Shown here in pieces: positions 48,837 to 58,405 of a DNA stretch of 64,000 nt (position 1 is the stretch's first letter; the number at the start of each line of letters is the position of its first letter). Under the pieces are notes generated by a model. The model was not told where the DNA came from. It did not search any database and was given only the letters and a program-made list of their open reading frames with translations. The translations under genes were made by a program, and so were the position numbers. Source of the DNA: Geodermatophilus dictyosporus (lineage in GTDB: Bacteria; Actinomycetota; Actinomycetes; Mycobacteriales; Geodermatophilaceae); contig NZ_FOWQ01000002.1 of the NCBI RefSeq assembly GCF_900115505.1, positions 186,001-250,000 of the forward strand, read 5' to 3'.

Positions 48837-49952
48837 TCAGCCGTCGCCCGGGTTCGCGCCCGCGTCGTCGGCGTCCGGCTCGGTCGCGAGCACCTCGTCG
48901 GCCATCTCGTCGAGCATCTCCTCGAGCGGGGTGTCGGTCCGCTCCGGCGGGCGGCGGCGCACCAGCCACGGCTGCAGGTCGTCGTAGCCGCGCACCGAGA
49001 CCCGGCGCATCGGCCGCACCCGGTACTGCGGCAGGCCGCGCAGGTGCCCGGCGAGCGCCCGGTCGACCAGCACGGTCCCGGGCCGGGCCAGCGAGCACAG
49101 CCGGCTGGCCAGGTTCACCACCGGCGAGTAGACGTCGCCCAGCCGGGTCAGCACCACGCCGTGCGCGGCCCCCACCCGCAGCTGCGGGCGGTCGTCGTCG
49201 TCCCAGACGTCGGGCAGCGTCAGCCCGATCTCGACGGCGTCCACGGCCGACGCGGCGGTGTAGAGGACGCCGTCGCCGACGGTCTTGACCACCCGGCCGT
49301 GGGAGCGGGCGATGACCTCGGCCACGGTGGCCTCGAACGCCTCGACCATGGCGCCGAGCTCGCGGCCGTCCATGCCGCGGGAGCGGGAGGTGTAGCCGAC
49401 GAGGTCGGCGAAGCCCACGGCCAGCTCCCGGCGGTCACCCGGCCCGCCGGAGGACAGCAGCCGGTCGACGTTGGCCGCCAGGTGCCGGCGCCACACGTAG
49501 TCCTGGGTGCGGGCCAGCAGCGGCAGCAGCGTCTCGGCCGCGGCGACGGCGTCGGCCCGGCCGTGCTCCTCGGCCTGCCGGGTCAGCACCTCGGCGAGCA
49601 TGTCGGTCTGCCAGTCGGCCAGCCGGGACAGCGCCTGCGCGGTGGCGCGGGCGATGGAGGCCTCGGTGTCGAGGTCGACGAAACCGGAGTCGATGAGCGC
49701 CGAGAGGGTCGCCAGCGCCCCGACGTCGGAGAGCGTGAAGGCGGGGTCGTCGTCGGCGACGTCGGGGAAGCCCAGCGCGCGCCACAGCCGCTGCGTGCGC
49801 TCGGGCGGCATGCCGGCCGCGGCGGCCACCTGCATCCGGGTGAGCCGGCGCGGCCCGCCGAGCAGCAGCCGCTCCAGCGCGTCGCGGACGTCCGCGCGCG
49901 GGTCGGCGCCGGCGGGGTCCGGTCCGCCGGGTTCCAGTCCGTCGGGGTGCAC
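48837..49952 (-). CDS. Class III adenylate cyclase with N-terminal regulatory domain
   Basis: About 371 residues. The N-terminal half (about 1-195) has a winged-helix-like RRLTRMQVAAAAGMPPERTQRLWRALGFPDV and helical segments, as in pH-sensing Rv1264-type cyclases. The catalytic domain begins ELAVGFADLVGYTSRSRGM with the first metal Asp, then RVVKTVGDGVLYTA with the substrate-binding Lys and second Asp, and VNLASRL with the transition-state Asn and Arg. All key residues are present, so it should make cAMP. The GTG at 49952 was chosen because the 5' part of the longer frame is intergenic. In M. tuberculosis a cyclase of this group is also near nucS, but here it is 45 kb away. Confidence 0.9.
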   Translation of the reverse strand: MHPDGLEPGGPDPAGADPRADVRDALERLLLGGPRRLTRMQVAAAAGMPPERTQRLWRALGFPDVADDDPAFTLSDVGALATLSALIDSGFVDLDTEASIARATAQALSRLADWQTDMLAEVLTRQAEEHGRADAVAAAETLLPLLARTQDYVWRRHLAANVDRLLSSGGPGDRRELAVGFADLVGYTSRSRGMDGRELGAMVEAFEATVAEVIARSHGRVVKTVGDGVLYTAASAVDAVEIGLTLPDVWDDDDRPQLRVGAAHGVVLTRLGDVYSPVVNLASRLCSLARPGTVLVDRALAGHLRGLPQYRVRPMRRVSVRGYDDLQPWLVRRRPPERTDTPLEEMLDEMADEVLATEPDADDAGANPGDG

Positions 49953-50053
49953 GGCGACCGGCCCCCGGGTCAGTCCGTCGTACGGACGTCGGGCAGGCGG
50001 ACCACGTCGCGCACTGTAGTGACCGCCGTCGCAGCGGGCGGCGCCACCGGCGT

Positions 50054-50086
50054 CCGGTGGACGGCCGGTGGACGGCCGGTGGACGA
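50054..50086. repeat. Three tandem 11-bp repeats
   Basis: The unit ccggtggacgg occurs three times in a row (third copy with one change) in the divergent gap between the cyclase and the ABC transporter genes. The gap 49953-50215 holds no gene; these repeats could be binding sites. Confidence 0.7.
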
Positions 50087-50215
50087 CCGGCGACGCGCGG
50101 GCCGGACGTGCCGCGCGCCCGGCCGGGTGCGCCAGGATGGGCACCGCACGGGGGTGCACGACGAGGGGGACACGTCATCGCGACGACGGCCAGCGGCCCG
50201 GCCGGGCACCGACCC

Positions 50216-51151
50216 GTGCGGGTCGAGGTGTCAGGCCTGACCAAGAGCTTCGGCACCGTGCGTGCGGTCAGCGACCTGGGCTTCACCGTGGAGCCCGGCT
50301 CGGTGACCGGCTTCCTCGGTCCCAACGGGGCGGGCAAGACCACGACGCTGCGCATGGTGCTCGGGCTGATCACCCCCGACGCCGGCAGCGCGACCTTCGA
50401 CGGGGTCCCCTACGCGGCGCTGCCCGACCCGGTGGGCACCGTCGGCGCGGTCCTCGAGACCGCCTTCCACCCGGCCCGCTCCGGCCGTGACCACCTGCGC
50501 GTGTACTGCCGGGCCGCCGGGCTGCCGGTCTCGCGGGCCGACGAGGTGCTCACCGCCGTCGGCCTGGCCACGGCCGGCCGGCGCCGCGCGGGCGGCTACT
50601 CGCTGGGCATGCGCCAGCGCCTGGCCCTGGCCACCGCGCTGCTCGGCGACCCGCCGGTGCTGGTGCTCGACGAGCCGGCCAACGGCCTGGACCCCGAGGG
50701 CATCCTCTGGCTGCGCGGCTTCCTCCGGCACCTGGCCCACGAGGAGGGCCGCACGGTGCTGGTGTCCAGCCACCTGCTGTCGGAGATGGAACAGACCGCC
50801 GACCGTGTGGTCATCGTCGGTGCCGGCCGGCTGGTGCGGCAGGGCTCGATCACCGAGCTGCGCTCGGGTGCCCAGGGCGCCGGCACGGTGCTCGCCCGCA
50901 CCCCCGACGCCGACCGGCTGGCCGCCGTGCTCGGGGACGCGGGGATGTCGGCCGACCGCGGCACGGACGGCCTGGTCACCGTGACCGGGGCGACGCCCGC
51001 CGAGGTGGGCGCCCGCGCCTTCCACGCCGGCGTCGAGCTGCACGAGCTGCGCGCCGAGACCACCGGCCTGGAGGACCTCTACTTCCGGCTCACCGCCGGG
51101 CAGGAGCAGTTCGCCGCCACCTCCCCCACCCCCGAGGGAGCCGCCCGGTGA
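50216..51151 (+). CDS. ABC transporter ATP-binding protein
   Basis: About 311 residues of the drug/lantibiotic-export type. It has Walker A GPNGAGKTTTLRM, the Q-loop area ETAFHPARSGRDHL, signature YSLGMRQRLALATALL, Walker B VLVLDEPANGLDPEG, and His switch VSSHLLSEME. The C-terminal 80 residues form a DUF4162-like regulatory domain. The GTG at 50216 (MRVEVSGLTKSFG) was taken as start; a strong gaggggga lies further upstream before an ATC at 50177, an unusual codon, so the true start is uncertain. The permease overlaps by four bases. Confidence 0.9.
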   Translation: MRVEVSGLTKSFGTVRAVSDLGFTVEPGSVTGFLGPNGAGKTTTLRMVLGLITPDAGSATFDGVPYAALPDPVGTVGAVLETAFHPARSGRDHLRVYCRAAGLPVSRADEVLTAVGLATAGRRRAGGYSLGMRQRLALATALLGDPPVLVLDEPANGLDPEGILWLRGFLRHLAHEEGRTVLVSSHLLSEMEQTADRVVIVGAGRLVRQGSITELRSGAQGAGTVLARTPDADRLAAVLGDAGMSADRGTDGLVTVTGATPAEVGARAFHAGVELHELRAETTGLEDLYFRLTAGQEQFAATSPTPEGAAR

Positions 51152-51915
51152 CCGGCCTCGTGCGCGCCGAGTGGACGAAGCTGTTGACCACCCGGGTCTG
51201 GATCGGCCTGGTGCTCGGCGCCTGCGTCATGGTCGGCGGGTTCGCCGCGCTGTTCACCGGCCTGGCCGGCGCCGAGCCGGACGGCGGCCAGCCAGGTCTG
51301 CCGGCGGTGGGCACGCCGCAGTACGAGGAGGTCGTCTTCTCGGTCGCCGCCAACGCCAGCGTGCTGCTGCTGATCCTCGGGATCATCGGCACGACGCAGG
51401 AGTACCGGCACCGGACCGCGACGCCCACCTTCCTCACCACGCCCCGCCGCGGCCGGGTGGTCGCCGCCAAGCTCGTCGCCTACGCGCTGGCGGCGGTGCC
51501 GATCGCGCTGCTCGTGCTCGCCGTCGACGTCGTCGTCGTGCTGCTGTTCGCGGGCGCGCGCGGGGCGGCCCCGTCGCTGGACGCCGACAACCTGCAGACG
51601 CTGGGCGCCGCCGGGCTGGTGCTGGTCGTCTTCGCGGTGATCGGCGTCGGCGTCGGGGCGCTGCTGCGCAACCAGGTGGGCGCCATCGTCGGGGCGCTGG
51701 TGTACCTGTACGTGGTCGAGCCGATCGTCTCCTCCATCGGCGTGCTGCAGCCGGCCTACAAGTGGCTGCCCGGCGGCGCGGTGCAGGCGGTCACCTCCGA
51801 CTTCCAGGCCCCCGACCTCCTGGAGCCGTGGCAGGGCGCCCTGTTGCTGCTCGGCTACGGTCTGCTCACGGCTTTCCTCGGGACGGTCCTCGCCGTCCGC
51901 CGCGACGTCGTCTGA
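51148..51915 (+). CDS. ABC-2 type permease
   Basis: A 255-residue integral membrane protein with six hydrophobic segments, including VWIGLVLGACVMVGGFAALF, VLLLILGIIGTTQEYRHRT and a C-terminal GALLLLGYGLLTAFLGTVLAV. The TQEYRHRTATPTFLTTPRRGRVVAAKL segment after helix 2 is the usual ABC-2 coupling region. GTGA overlap with the ATPase gene means coupled translation. The pair should form an exporter; the substrate is unknown. Confidence 0.92.
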   Translation: MTGLVRAEWTKLLTTRVWIGLVLGACVMVGGFAALFTGLAGAEPDGGQPGLPAVGTPQYEEVVFSVAANASVLLLILGIIGTTQEYRHRTATPTFLTTPRRGRVVAAKLVAYALAAVPIALLVLAVDVVVVLLFAGARGAAPSLDADNLQTLGAAGLVLVVFAVIGVGVGALLRNQVGAIVGALVYLYVVEPIVSSIGVLQPAYKWLPGGAVQAVTSDFQAPDLLEPWQGALLLLGYGLLTAFLGTVLAVRRDVV

Positions 51916-51957
51916 GGAGCACCCGGACGACCGCCACCCACGACAAGGGGGACCCGG

Positions 51958-52758
51958 ATGACGACCCGCATGACCGTGCCGCGCCTCGGCCGGCTGGTGC
52001 GCGACGGGGACGTGGCCGCCGTGCGCAGCGCGGTCGCCGACACACCGCACCTGCTCGGCGGCACCGTCGAGCACGGCGGGGAGGACGGCTGGACACCGCT
52101 GCACCTGGCGGTGTCGGCGGGCCGGGAGGACGTCGTCCGCGAGCTGGTGACCGCGGGCGCCGACCTGTCCGCGCGCACCGAGTCGGGGCGGACGCCGCTG
52201 CACGTGGCGATCGAGCACGCCCCCGGGCTGGTCGGGCTGCTGTGCGCGCTGGGCGCCACGGTCGACGCGCCGGCCGCCGCGTACCTCGACGACGCCACCC
52301 AGCTGGCCCGCGAGCTGGACGCGGGCGCGCCCCTCGCCGACCCGCGCACCGGCCTGGACCTGCTGACCGTGGCCGCGATCGGCGGCGCGGCGGGCACCCT
52401 GCGGCTGCTGCTCGACCGCGGCGCCGACCCCGACGCCGGGGCGCTGCACGCCGCCGCGGCCGGCCGCCGGGCCGACCTCGTGCGGGCGCTGGTCGACGCC
52501 GGCGCCGCCGTCGACCGGCGCGACCCCGACACCGGCCGCACCCCCCTGCACGACGCCGTGGCGGCCGGCGACGCGCCCGAGGTGGTCCGCGTCCTGCTGG
52601 CCGCCGGCGCCGACGTCAACGCCACCACCAGCGACGGGGCCAGCGCGCTGGACATCAGCCGGGTCGCCGCGGCCCGCCACCGGCGTGACGACGCAGGTGG
52701 GGCCGGTGCCCGCGACGCCCTCGTCGACCTCCTGGTGGCCTCCGGCGCCACCGACTGA
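51958..52758 (+). CDS. Ankyrin-repeat protein
   Basis: A 266-residue protein with about five or six ankyrin repeats. The clearest are DGWTPLHLAVSAGREDVVRELVTAGADLS, SGRTPLHVAIEHAPGLVGLL, LLTVAAIGGAAGTLRLLLDRGADPD and TGRTPLHDAVAAGDAPEVVRVLLAAGADVN. No signal peptide or other domain is visible. It is likely a cytoplasmic protein-binding module; the partner is unknown. The ATG is preceded by aagggggac and lies 42 bases after the permease gene. Confidence 0.92.
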   Translation: MTTRMTVPRLGRLVRDGDVAAVRSAVADTPHLLGGTVEHGGEDGWTPLHLAVSAGREDVVRELVTAGADLSARTESGRTPLHVAIEHAPGLVGLLCALGATVDAPAAAYLDDATQLARELDAGAPLADPRTGLDLLTVAAIGGAAGTLRLLLDRGADPDAGALHAAAAGRRADLVRALVDAGAAVDRRDPDTGRTPLHDAVAAGDAPEVVRVLLAAGADVNATTSDGASALDISRVAAARHRRDDAGGAGARDALVDLLVASGATD

Positions 52759-52887
52759 CCCACCACCGGCGGGCCGGTCCCCGACCCTCGGGCGCAGGCC
52801 GCTGCACGCCGAGGAGCCCTGCCGGCGGGCGTAGACTCCGTCCCCGGTCCAGAGACGCCCACCGACGACGAAGAAGGCACTCGACCC

Positions 52888-55800
52888 GTGTCACGCGACA
52901 ACGCATCCCGGCCGTCCTCCACCGCCTCCTCGTCCGCGGTGGCCGGATTCGGCACCAACGAGTGGCTGGTCGAGGAGATGTACCAGCAGTTCCTGGCCGA
53001 CCCGTCCAGCGTGGACCAGGCCTGGCACGAGTTCTTCGCCGACTACCGGCCCGGCAGCCCGGTCGCCGCCAGCGACGACCGCGGGTCCGCCTCGGCCCCC
53101 TCGACCCCGGCCTCGACCGCCTCGACCCCGGCCACCTCGACCCCGGCGGCCCCGGCTCCCTCGACCCCCGCTCCCTCGGGCAACGGCTCGCCGGCCGCGT
53201 CGCAGCCCGCCCCGGCCGCCCGGCCCGCACCGCAGCCGGCGCCCCCGGCTGCCGCCACCTCCCCCGAGCGTCCGGCCGGGGCCGACGCCGAGGGCTCGGC
53301 CACCCGGCCCGGCAGCCCCGCCGTCGCGCCGGGCGCACCCAAGCCCGCGCCCCGGTCCACCCCGGTCCCCGAGCGCACCGAGGCCACCGTCGTCGACCAG
53401 GCCGCCGACCGCGCCGACCAGAAGGTGAAGGCCGCGCCGGCCCCGGCCCGGCCGGCCCCGGCCCCCGCCCCCGCCTCCGACGGCCCCCGGCGGACGCCGC
53501 TGCGCGGTGCCGCGGCCAGCGTCGTCAAGAACATGAACGCCTCGCTCACCGTCCCGACGGCGACGAGCGTGCGCGCGGTGCCGGCCAAGCTGCTCGCCGA
53601 CAACCGCATCGTCCTGAACAACCACCTGAAGCGCTCGCGCGGCGGGAAGGTGTCGTTCACCCACCTGATCGGCTACGCGCTGGTCCGGGCGCTCGACGAC
53701 TTCCCGAACATGAACGCGGCGTTCGCCGAGGTCGACGGCAAGCCGACCCTCGTGCAGCCGGAGCACGTCAACTTCGGCCTGGCCATCGACCTGCCCAGGT
53801 CCGACGGCTCCCGCTCGCTCGTCGTCGCCTCGATCAAGGGCGCCGAGCAGATGGACTTCGCCCAGTTCTGGGGCGCCTACGAGGACGTCATCCGCCGCGC
53901 CCGCGCCGGCAAGCTGACCCTCGAGGACTTCCAGGGCACCACCATCAGCCTGACCAACCCCGGCACGATCGGCACCGTCCACTCGGTGCCGCGGCTGACG
54001 GCCGGTCAGGGCGCGATCATCGGCGTCGGGGCCATGGAGTACCCGGCCGAGTTCCAGGGGATGAGCGCCGAGGCGCTGACCGAGCTCGGCATCTCCAAGA
54101 TCATCACGCTGACCTCGACCTACGACCACCGGATCATCCAGGGCGCCGAGTCCGGCGACTTCCTGCGCCGGCTGCACCAGCTGCTCCTCGGCGAGGACGG
54201 CTTCTACGACGACGTCTTCCGGTCGCTGCGCTGCCCCTACGAGCCGGTGCGCTGGATGCCCGACGTCCGGGTCAGCCGCGAGGGGGAGATCGACAAGGAA
54301 GCCCGGGTCATCGAGGTCATCGAGTCCTACCGGCGCAACGGCCACCTGCTGGCCGACACCGACCCGCTCGAGTTCAAGGTCCGCAGCCACCCCGACCTGG
54401 ACATCCTCCAGCACGGGCTCACGCTGTGGGACCTCGACCGCACCTTCCCCGTCGGCGGCTTCGCCGGCGAGAGGGTCATGGCCCTGCGCGACATCCTCGG
54501 CGTGCTGCGCAACTCCTACTGCCGCACCGTCGGCGTGGAGTACATGCACATCACCGACCCCGAGGAGCGCGAGTGGCTCCAGTCGCGGGTCGAGGTCAAG
54601 GCCGAGCAGCCCGACCGGGAGAAGCAGAAGCACATCCTCGGCCGGCTCAACGCCGCCGAGGCGTTCGAGAACTTCCTGCAGACCAAGTACGTCGGGCAGA
54701 AGCGGTTCAGCCTCGAGGGCGGCGAGTCGCTGATCCCGGTCCTCGACGAGGTGCTCATCGCCGGCACCGACCACGGCCTCGACGAGGTCGCGATCGGCAT
54801 GCCGCACCGCGGCCGGCTCAACGTGCTGGCCAACGTGCTCGGCAAGAGCTACGCCAAGATCTTCGGCGAGTTCGAGGGCAACATCGACCCCGGCACCGTG
54901 CAGGGCTCCGGCGACGTCAAGTACCACCTCGGCGCCGAGGGGACCTTCGAGAACCCCTTCCGCCCGGGTGCGCGGATCGACGTCTCGCTGGCCAGCAACC
55001 CCTCGCACCTGGAGACGGTCAACCCCGTCCTCGAGGGCGTCGTCCGCGCCAAGCAGGACATGATCGACAAGGGCGAGGAGGGCTTCACCGTCCTCCCGGT
55101 CCTGCTGCACGGGGACGCGGCCTTCGCCGGCCAGGGCGTCGTGGCCGAGACGCTGAACCTCTCCCAGCTGCGCGGCTACCGCACCGGCGGCACCGTCCAC
55201 GTCGTCGTCAACAACCAGGTCGGCTTCACCACCAGCCCGGCCTCGTCCCGGTCGAGCCTCTACTCGACCGACGTCGCGCGGATGGTCAACGCGCCGGTCT
55301 TCCACGTCAACGGCGACGACCCCGAGGCGTGCGTGCGGGTGGCCCGGCTGGCCGTGGAGTACCGGCAGGCGTTCAAGAAGGACGTCGTCATCGACCTGGT
55401 GTGCTACCGCCGCCGCGGGCACAACGAGGGCGACGACCCGTCGATGACCCAGCCCCTGATGTACGAGATCATCGACCGCAAGCGCTCGGTGCGGAAGCTC
55501 TACACCGAGGCGCTGGTCGGCCGCGGCGACATCACGCTGCAGGAGGCCGAGGAGGCCCTCAAGGACTACCGCGGGCAGCTCGAGCGGGCCTTCGCCGAGA
55601 CGCACGACATCACCGAGAGCCCGAAGCCCCAGCCGGTCATGGACCAGCCGGCGCAGCAGGTCTCGACGGTCACCACCGCCGTCTCGGCCGAGGTGATGAA
55701 GGCGATCGGCGACGCGCACGTGTCGCTGCCGCAGGACTTCACCGTGCACCCGAAGCTCAAGCGGCTGCTCGAGCGGCGCGCGGCGATGGTCAGCGAGGGC

Positions 55801-56841
55801 GACATCGACTGGGCCATGGGCGAGCTGCTCGCCTTCGGGTCGCTGCTCATGCAGGGCGTGCCGGTGCGGCTGGCCGGCCAGGACTCCCGCCGCGGCACGT
55901 TCGTGCAGCGGCACGCGGTGCTCATCGACCGGGAGACCGCCGGGGAGTACACGCCGCTGGCGCACCTGTCCGACGACCAGGCGAAGTTCTTCGTCTACGA
56001 CTCGCTGCTCAGCGAGTACGCCGCACTCGGGTTCGAGTACGGCTACTCGGTGGCCGACCCCCGGGCACTGGTCCTCTGGGAGGCGCAGTTCGGCGACTTC
56101 GTCAACGGCGCGCAGATGGTCATCGACGAGTTCATCTCCTCCGGCGAGGCCAAGTGGGGGCAGCGCTCGGGCGTGGTGCTGCTCCTGCCGCACGGCCTCG
56201 AGGGCCAGGGACCGGACCACTCCAGCGGCCGCATCGAGCGGTTCCTGCAGCTGTCGGCGGAGAACAACATCACCGTCGCCAACTGCTCGACGCCGGGGAA
56301 CTACTTCCACCTGCTGCGCCGGCAGGCGCTCTCCGACGTGCACCGGCCGCTGGTCGTGTTCACGCCGAAGTCGCTGCTGCGCGCCAAGGCCGCCGTCAGC
56401 CCGGTCGCGGACTTCACCGACGAGGGCTTCCGGCCGGTGCTCGCCGACCCGGGCGTGGGCGGCGAGCCACTCGAGGACCCCGCCGTCCGCCGGGTGCTGC
56501 TGTGCAGCGGCAAGGTCTCCTACGACCTGCTCGCCCAGCGCGAGGCCGAGGGGCGCACCGACACCGCGGTCGTGCGCGTCGAGCAGCTCTACCCGCTGCC
56601 GGCCGAGGAGATCCGCCAGGCCGTCGGGCGCTACCCGAACGCCGACGACCTGGTCTGGGTGCAGGAGGAGCCGGCGAACATGGGTGCCTGGCAGTTCATG
56701 GCCTGCAACCTGCCCGAGCACCTCGACGGCCGGGCGCTGCGCCGCGTCAGCCGCCGGGCCTCGGCCAGCCCCGCCGTCGGCTCGGCCAAGGTGCACGAGG
56801 GAGAGCAGCGGGAGCTGGTCGCACAGGCCTTCGCGGGCTGA
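52888..56841 (+). CDS. kgd: Multifunctional 2-oxoglutarate metabolism enzyme (Kgd/SucA with E2-like domain)
   Basis: A 1317-residue single chain. The N-terminal E1o segment (20-52, [20 protein letters not shown]) is followed by an Ala/Pro-rich linker (about 55-205), longer than in M. tuberculosis Kgd (1231 residues). An acyltransferase domain without a lipoyl domain ends at the catalytic [12 protein letters not shown] (His414). Next comes the thiamin-diphosphate E1 part, with [25 protein letters not shown] (from 809) and [13 protein letters not shown]. Family members decarboxylate 2-oxoglutarate to succinic semialdehyde, condense it with glyoxylate, or act as E1/E2 of the dehydrogenase. In mycobacteria it is inhibited by GarA. 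Confidence 0.97.
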   Translation: MSRDNASRPSSTASSSAVAGFGTNEWLVEEMYQQFLADPSSVDQAWHEFFADYRPGSPVAASDDRGSASAPSTPASTASTPATSTPAAPAPSTPAPSGNGSPAASQPAPAARPAPQPAPPAAATSPERPAGADAEGSATRPGSPAVAPGAPKPAPRSTPVPERTEATVVDQAADRADQKVKAAPAPARPAPAPAPASDGPRRTPLRGAAASVVKNMNASLTVPTATSVRAVPAKLLADNRIVLNNHLKRSRGGKVSFTHLIGYALVRALDDFPNMNAAFAEVDGKPTLVQPEHVNFGLAIDLPRSDGSRSLVVASIKGAEQMDFAQFWGAYEDVIRRARAGKLTLEDFQGTTISLTNPGTIGTVHSVPRLTAGQGAIIGVGAMEYPAEFQGMSAEALTELGISKIITLTSTYDHRIIQGAESGDFLRRLHQLLLGEDGFYDDVFRSLRCPYEPVRWMPDVRVSREGEIDKEARVIEVIESYRRNGHLLADTDPLEFKVRSHPDLDILQHGLTLWDLDRTFPVGGFAGERVMALRDILGVLRNSYCRTVGVEYMHITDPEEREWLQSRVEVKAEQPDREKQKHILGRLNAAEAFENFLQTKYVGQKRFSLEGGESLIPVLDEVLIAGTDHGLDEVAIGMPHRGRLNVLANVLGKSYAKIFGEFEGNIDPGTVQGSGDVKYHLGAEGTFENPFRPGARIDVSLASNPSHLETVNPVLEGVVRAKQDMIDKGEEGFTVLPVLLHGDAAFAGQGVVAETLNLSQLRGYRTGGTVHVVVNNQVGFTTSPASSRSSLYSTDVARMVNAPVFHVNGDDPEACVRVARLAVEYRQAFKKDVVIDLVCYRRRGHNEGDDPSMTQPLMYEIIDRKRSVRKLYTEALVGRGDITLQEAEEALKDYRGQLERAFAETHDITESPKPQPVMDQPAQQVSTVTTAVSAEVMKAIGDAHVSLPQDFTVHPKLKRLLERRAAMVSEGDIDWAMGELLAFGSLLMQGVPVRLAGQDSRRGTFVQRHAVLIDRETAGEYTPLAHLSDDQAKFFVYDSLLSEYAALGFEYGYSVADPRALVLWEAQFGDFVNGAQMVIDEFISSGEAKWGQRSGVVLLLPHGLEGQGPDHSSGRIERFLQLSAENNITVANCSTPGNYFHLLRRQALSDVHRPLVVFTPKSLLRAKAAVSPVADFTDEGFRPVLADPGVGGEPLEDPAVRRVLLCSGKVSYDLLAQREAEGRTDTAVVRVEQLYPLPAEEIRQAVGRYPNADDLVWVQEEPANMGAWQFMACNLPEHLDGRALRRVSRRASASPAVGSAKVHEGEQRELVAQAFAG

Positions 56842-56847
56842 GCACCG

Positions 56848-57033
56848 GTGTACTTCACCGATCGGGGGCTGGAGGAGCTGGCCGACCGGCGGGGCGAGGA
56901 GCAGGTCACCCTCGCCTGGCTGGCCGACCAGCTCCAGGCCTTCGTCGACCAGAACCCGGAGTTCGAGGTACCGGTCGAGCGGCTGGCCACCTGGCTGGCG
57001 CGCGGCGGCACCGACGACGTCGACGACGACTGA
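56848..57033 (+). CDS. DUF6104 family small protein
   Basis: A 61-residue acidic protein starting MYFTDRGLEELADRRGEEQVTLAWLADQLQAFVDQNPEFEVPVERLATWLAR. Nearly the same short protein follows kgd in Streptomyces and other Actinobacteria, annotated as DUF6104. The GTG start lies six bases after the kgd stop, so it is co-transcribed with kgd and may affect that enzyme, which is inference. Its stop codon abuts repeat copy E. Confidence 0.85.
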   Translation: MYFTDRGLEELADRRGEEQVTLAWLADQLQAFVDQNPEFEVPVERLATWLARGGTDDVDDD

Positions 57034-57083
57034 GGAAGGACCCCCCCTCGCACGCTCGGGGCCGGATCCTGCGAGGGGGCCAC
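57034..57083. repeat. Stem-loop element copy E, inverted orientation
   Basis: Directly after the TGA of the DUF6104 gene comes ggaaggacc, the reverse complement of the family tail, then a 10-bp perfect stem ccccctcgca (57043-57052) with tgcgaggggg (57070-57079). The position five from the loop is a T-A pair. No clear outer stem was found, so this copy is degenerate. Confidence 0.6.
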
Positions 57084-57146
57084 GGCTCGTCGGCTCCCGG
57101 GGCGCGCCTCCCCCGCCCCCGTCCGCTCCGGCGGCACGCTGCGCAG

Positions 57147-57860
57147 GTGCTCGGTCACTCGCACGCCCTCTCCGGTCTCGCCGTGGGCGCGGCGACCCTG
57201 CCCTGGGCGCCCGTCGAGGGCGGCGTCGCCCAGGTGGCCTGGGTCGCCGCCGTCGGCGGGTTCGCGATGCTGCCCGACCTCGACCACAGCGGTTCCACGG
57301 TCTCGGACATGTGGGGGCCGGTGACCGACGTCCCCTCCGGCGCGATCGGCCGGCTCGCCGGTGGCCACCGCTGGGGCACCCACGACGCGCTGCTGGCCCC
57401 GCTCGCGTTCGGCGCGGTCGCGCTGGCCGCGGCCAGCCTCTACTGGTCCAGCCTGCTGGTCGTGGCGCTGGCCATCGGGCTGGCGCTGCGCGCGCTGCAC
57501 TTCGTCATCCCCGGCCGCGCGGAGAACACCGTCGTCGGCAACCTGGTGCTCTCCTTCGCCGCCGCCTGGCTGCTGCTGGAGCACTCACCGCACCCGACCT
57601 GGCTGCCGTGGGCAGTCGCGCTCGGCGTCCTCACCCACGTCGCCGGCGACCTGGTCACCACGCAGGGCGTGCCGGTGCCGGTGCTCTGGCTGCTCCGGCG
57701 CAGACGGCTGGCCCTGACGCCGATGCGCACCGGCACCACCCTGGAGAAGGCCGTGCTGGCGCCGCTGTTCCTCGGCGTCGCGCTGTGGTTCTGCTACGCC
57801 AACACCGGCGCCCGGTCGGCGCTGGACCCTTACCTGCAGGCGCTGATGGACCTCGGGTAG
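57147..57860 (+). CDS. Membrane-bound metal-dependent hydrolase family protein (DUF457/YdjM-like)
   Basis: About 237 residues with five to six membrane helices. His and Asp residues sit in a typical set: MLGHSHALSGLAVG at the start, AMLPDLDHSGST, GGHRWGTHDALL and HVAGDLVTTQGVP. This matches the DUF457/YdjM family of membrane-bound putative metal-dependent hydrolases, some members of which are linked to the SOS response in E. coli. The GTG at 57147 follows gcgcag and gives the family start; the frame runs open through the kgd gene as a shadow. The substrate is unknown. Confidence 0.85.
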   Translation: MLGHSHALSGLAVGAATLPWAPVEGGVAQVAWVAAVGGFAMLPDLDHSGSTVSDMWGPVTDVPSGAIGRLAGGHRWGTHDALLAPLAFGAVALAAASLYWSSLLVVALAIGLALRALHFVIPGRAENTVVGNLVLSFAAAWLLLEHSPHPTWLPWAVALGVLTHVAGDLVTTQGVPVPVLWLLRRRRLALTPMRTGTTLEKAVLAPLFLGVALWFCYANTGARSALDPYLQALMDLG

Positions 57861-57876
57861 CGCGCCCCACGCGGCC

Positions 57877-58310
57877 TCAGCAACGGGTCATCGTCGACGC
57901 GCACCCGCCGCCCGGCCACTGCCAGGCCCCCTCGTTGACGGTGCCGTCGGCGCTGGAGCGCCCCTCGAAGCGCGCCGGGGAGTCGGTGCCGCCGAACCAG
58001 GTCGTCAGCAGGTCGCCCTCGATCCGGTAGGTGTACTCGAGGAGCTCCCCCCGGGAGCCGAAGGAGTGCGACCGCAGCTCGCCGCTGCTCTCGTCCCAGC
58101 CGGTGCACTCGGCCCCGCGGTCGTGCTCGTCGCCGTGGCGCAGGTCCACGTGCTGCACCAGCCAGCACCCGCCCGCCATCCACTCGTAGCGGACCTCGCC
58201 GCCCAGGCCGCCGGGGTCCGAGACGGCCCTGGTGCCGACGCGGCGGTCGAGCGTGCGCAGCGCGGCCGCGCGGGCGTCGCCGGCCCGGGGGTGCCCGTGT
58301 CGGTGGTCAT
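57877..58310 (-). CDS. Hypothetical protein with probable 5' frameshift
   Basis: The conserved-looking frame reads VRYEWMAGGCWLVQHVDLRHGDEHDRGAECTGWDESSGELRSHSFGSRGELLEYTYRIEGDLLTTWFGG, resembling DUF1579-type lipocalin-like proteins. In this frame no start is backed by an RBS (the only early one is a GTG at 58356). A different frame has caggagcacacc directly before ATG at 58310 (MTTDTGTPGP) but then leaves the conserved sequence. One missing base in the run around 58283-58291 would join MTTDTGTPGP to GDARAAALRTLDRRVGT. So it is either a sequencing error, a recent inactivation or programmed frameshifting. Confidence 0.55.
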
Positions 58311-58405
58311 GGTGTGCTCCTGCCCGGACGGGGCCCGGCGGGGAGGCGGGCCACACCGGGAGGACCGGCCGGCGAGCACCGCCTCATCGGTGCGCGCCGC
58401 CCCGA

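Noticed and set aside
52891-56796. A 1301-codon minus-strand frame opposite kgd
   Set aside because: An antisense shadow; the plus strand encodes an unmistakable Kgd.
52962-57860. A 1632-codon plus-strand frame running through kgd
   Set aside because: Only its last part (from 57147) is a real gene; the rest is a +1/+2 shadow of kgd.
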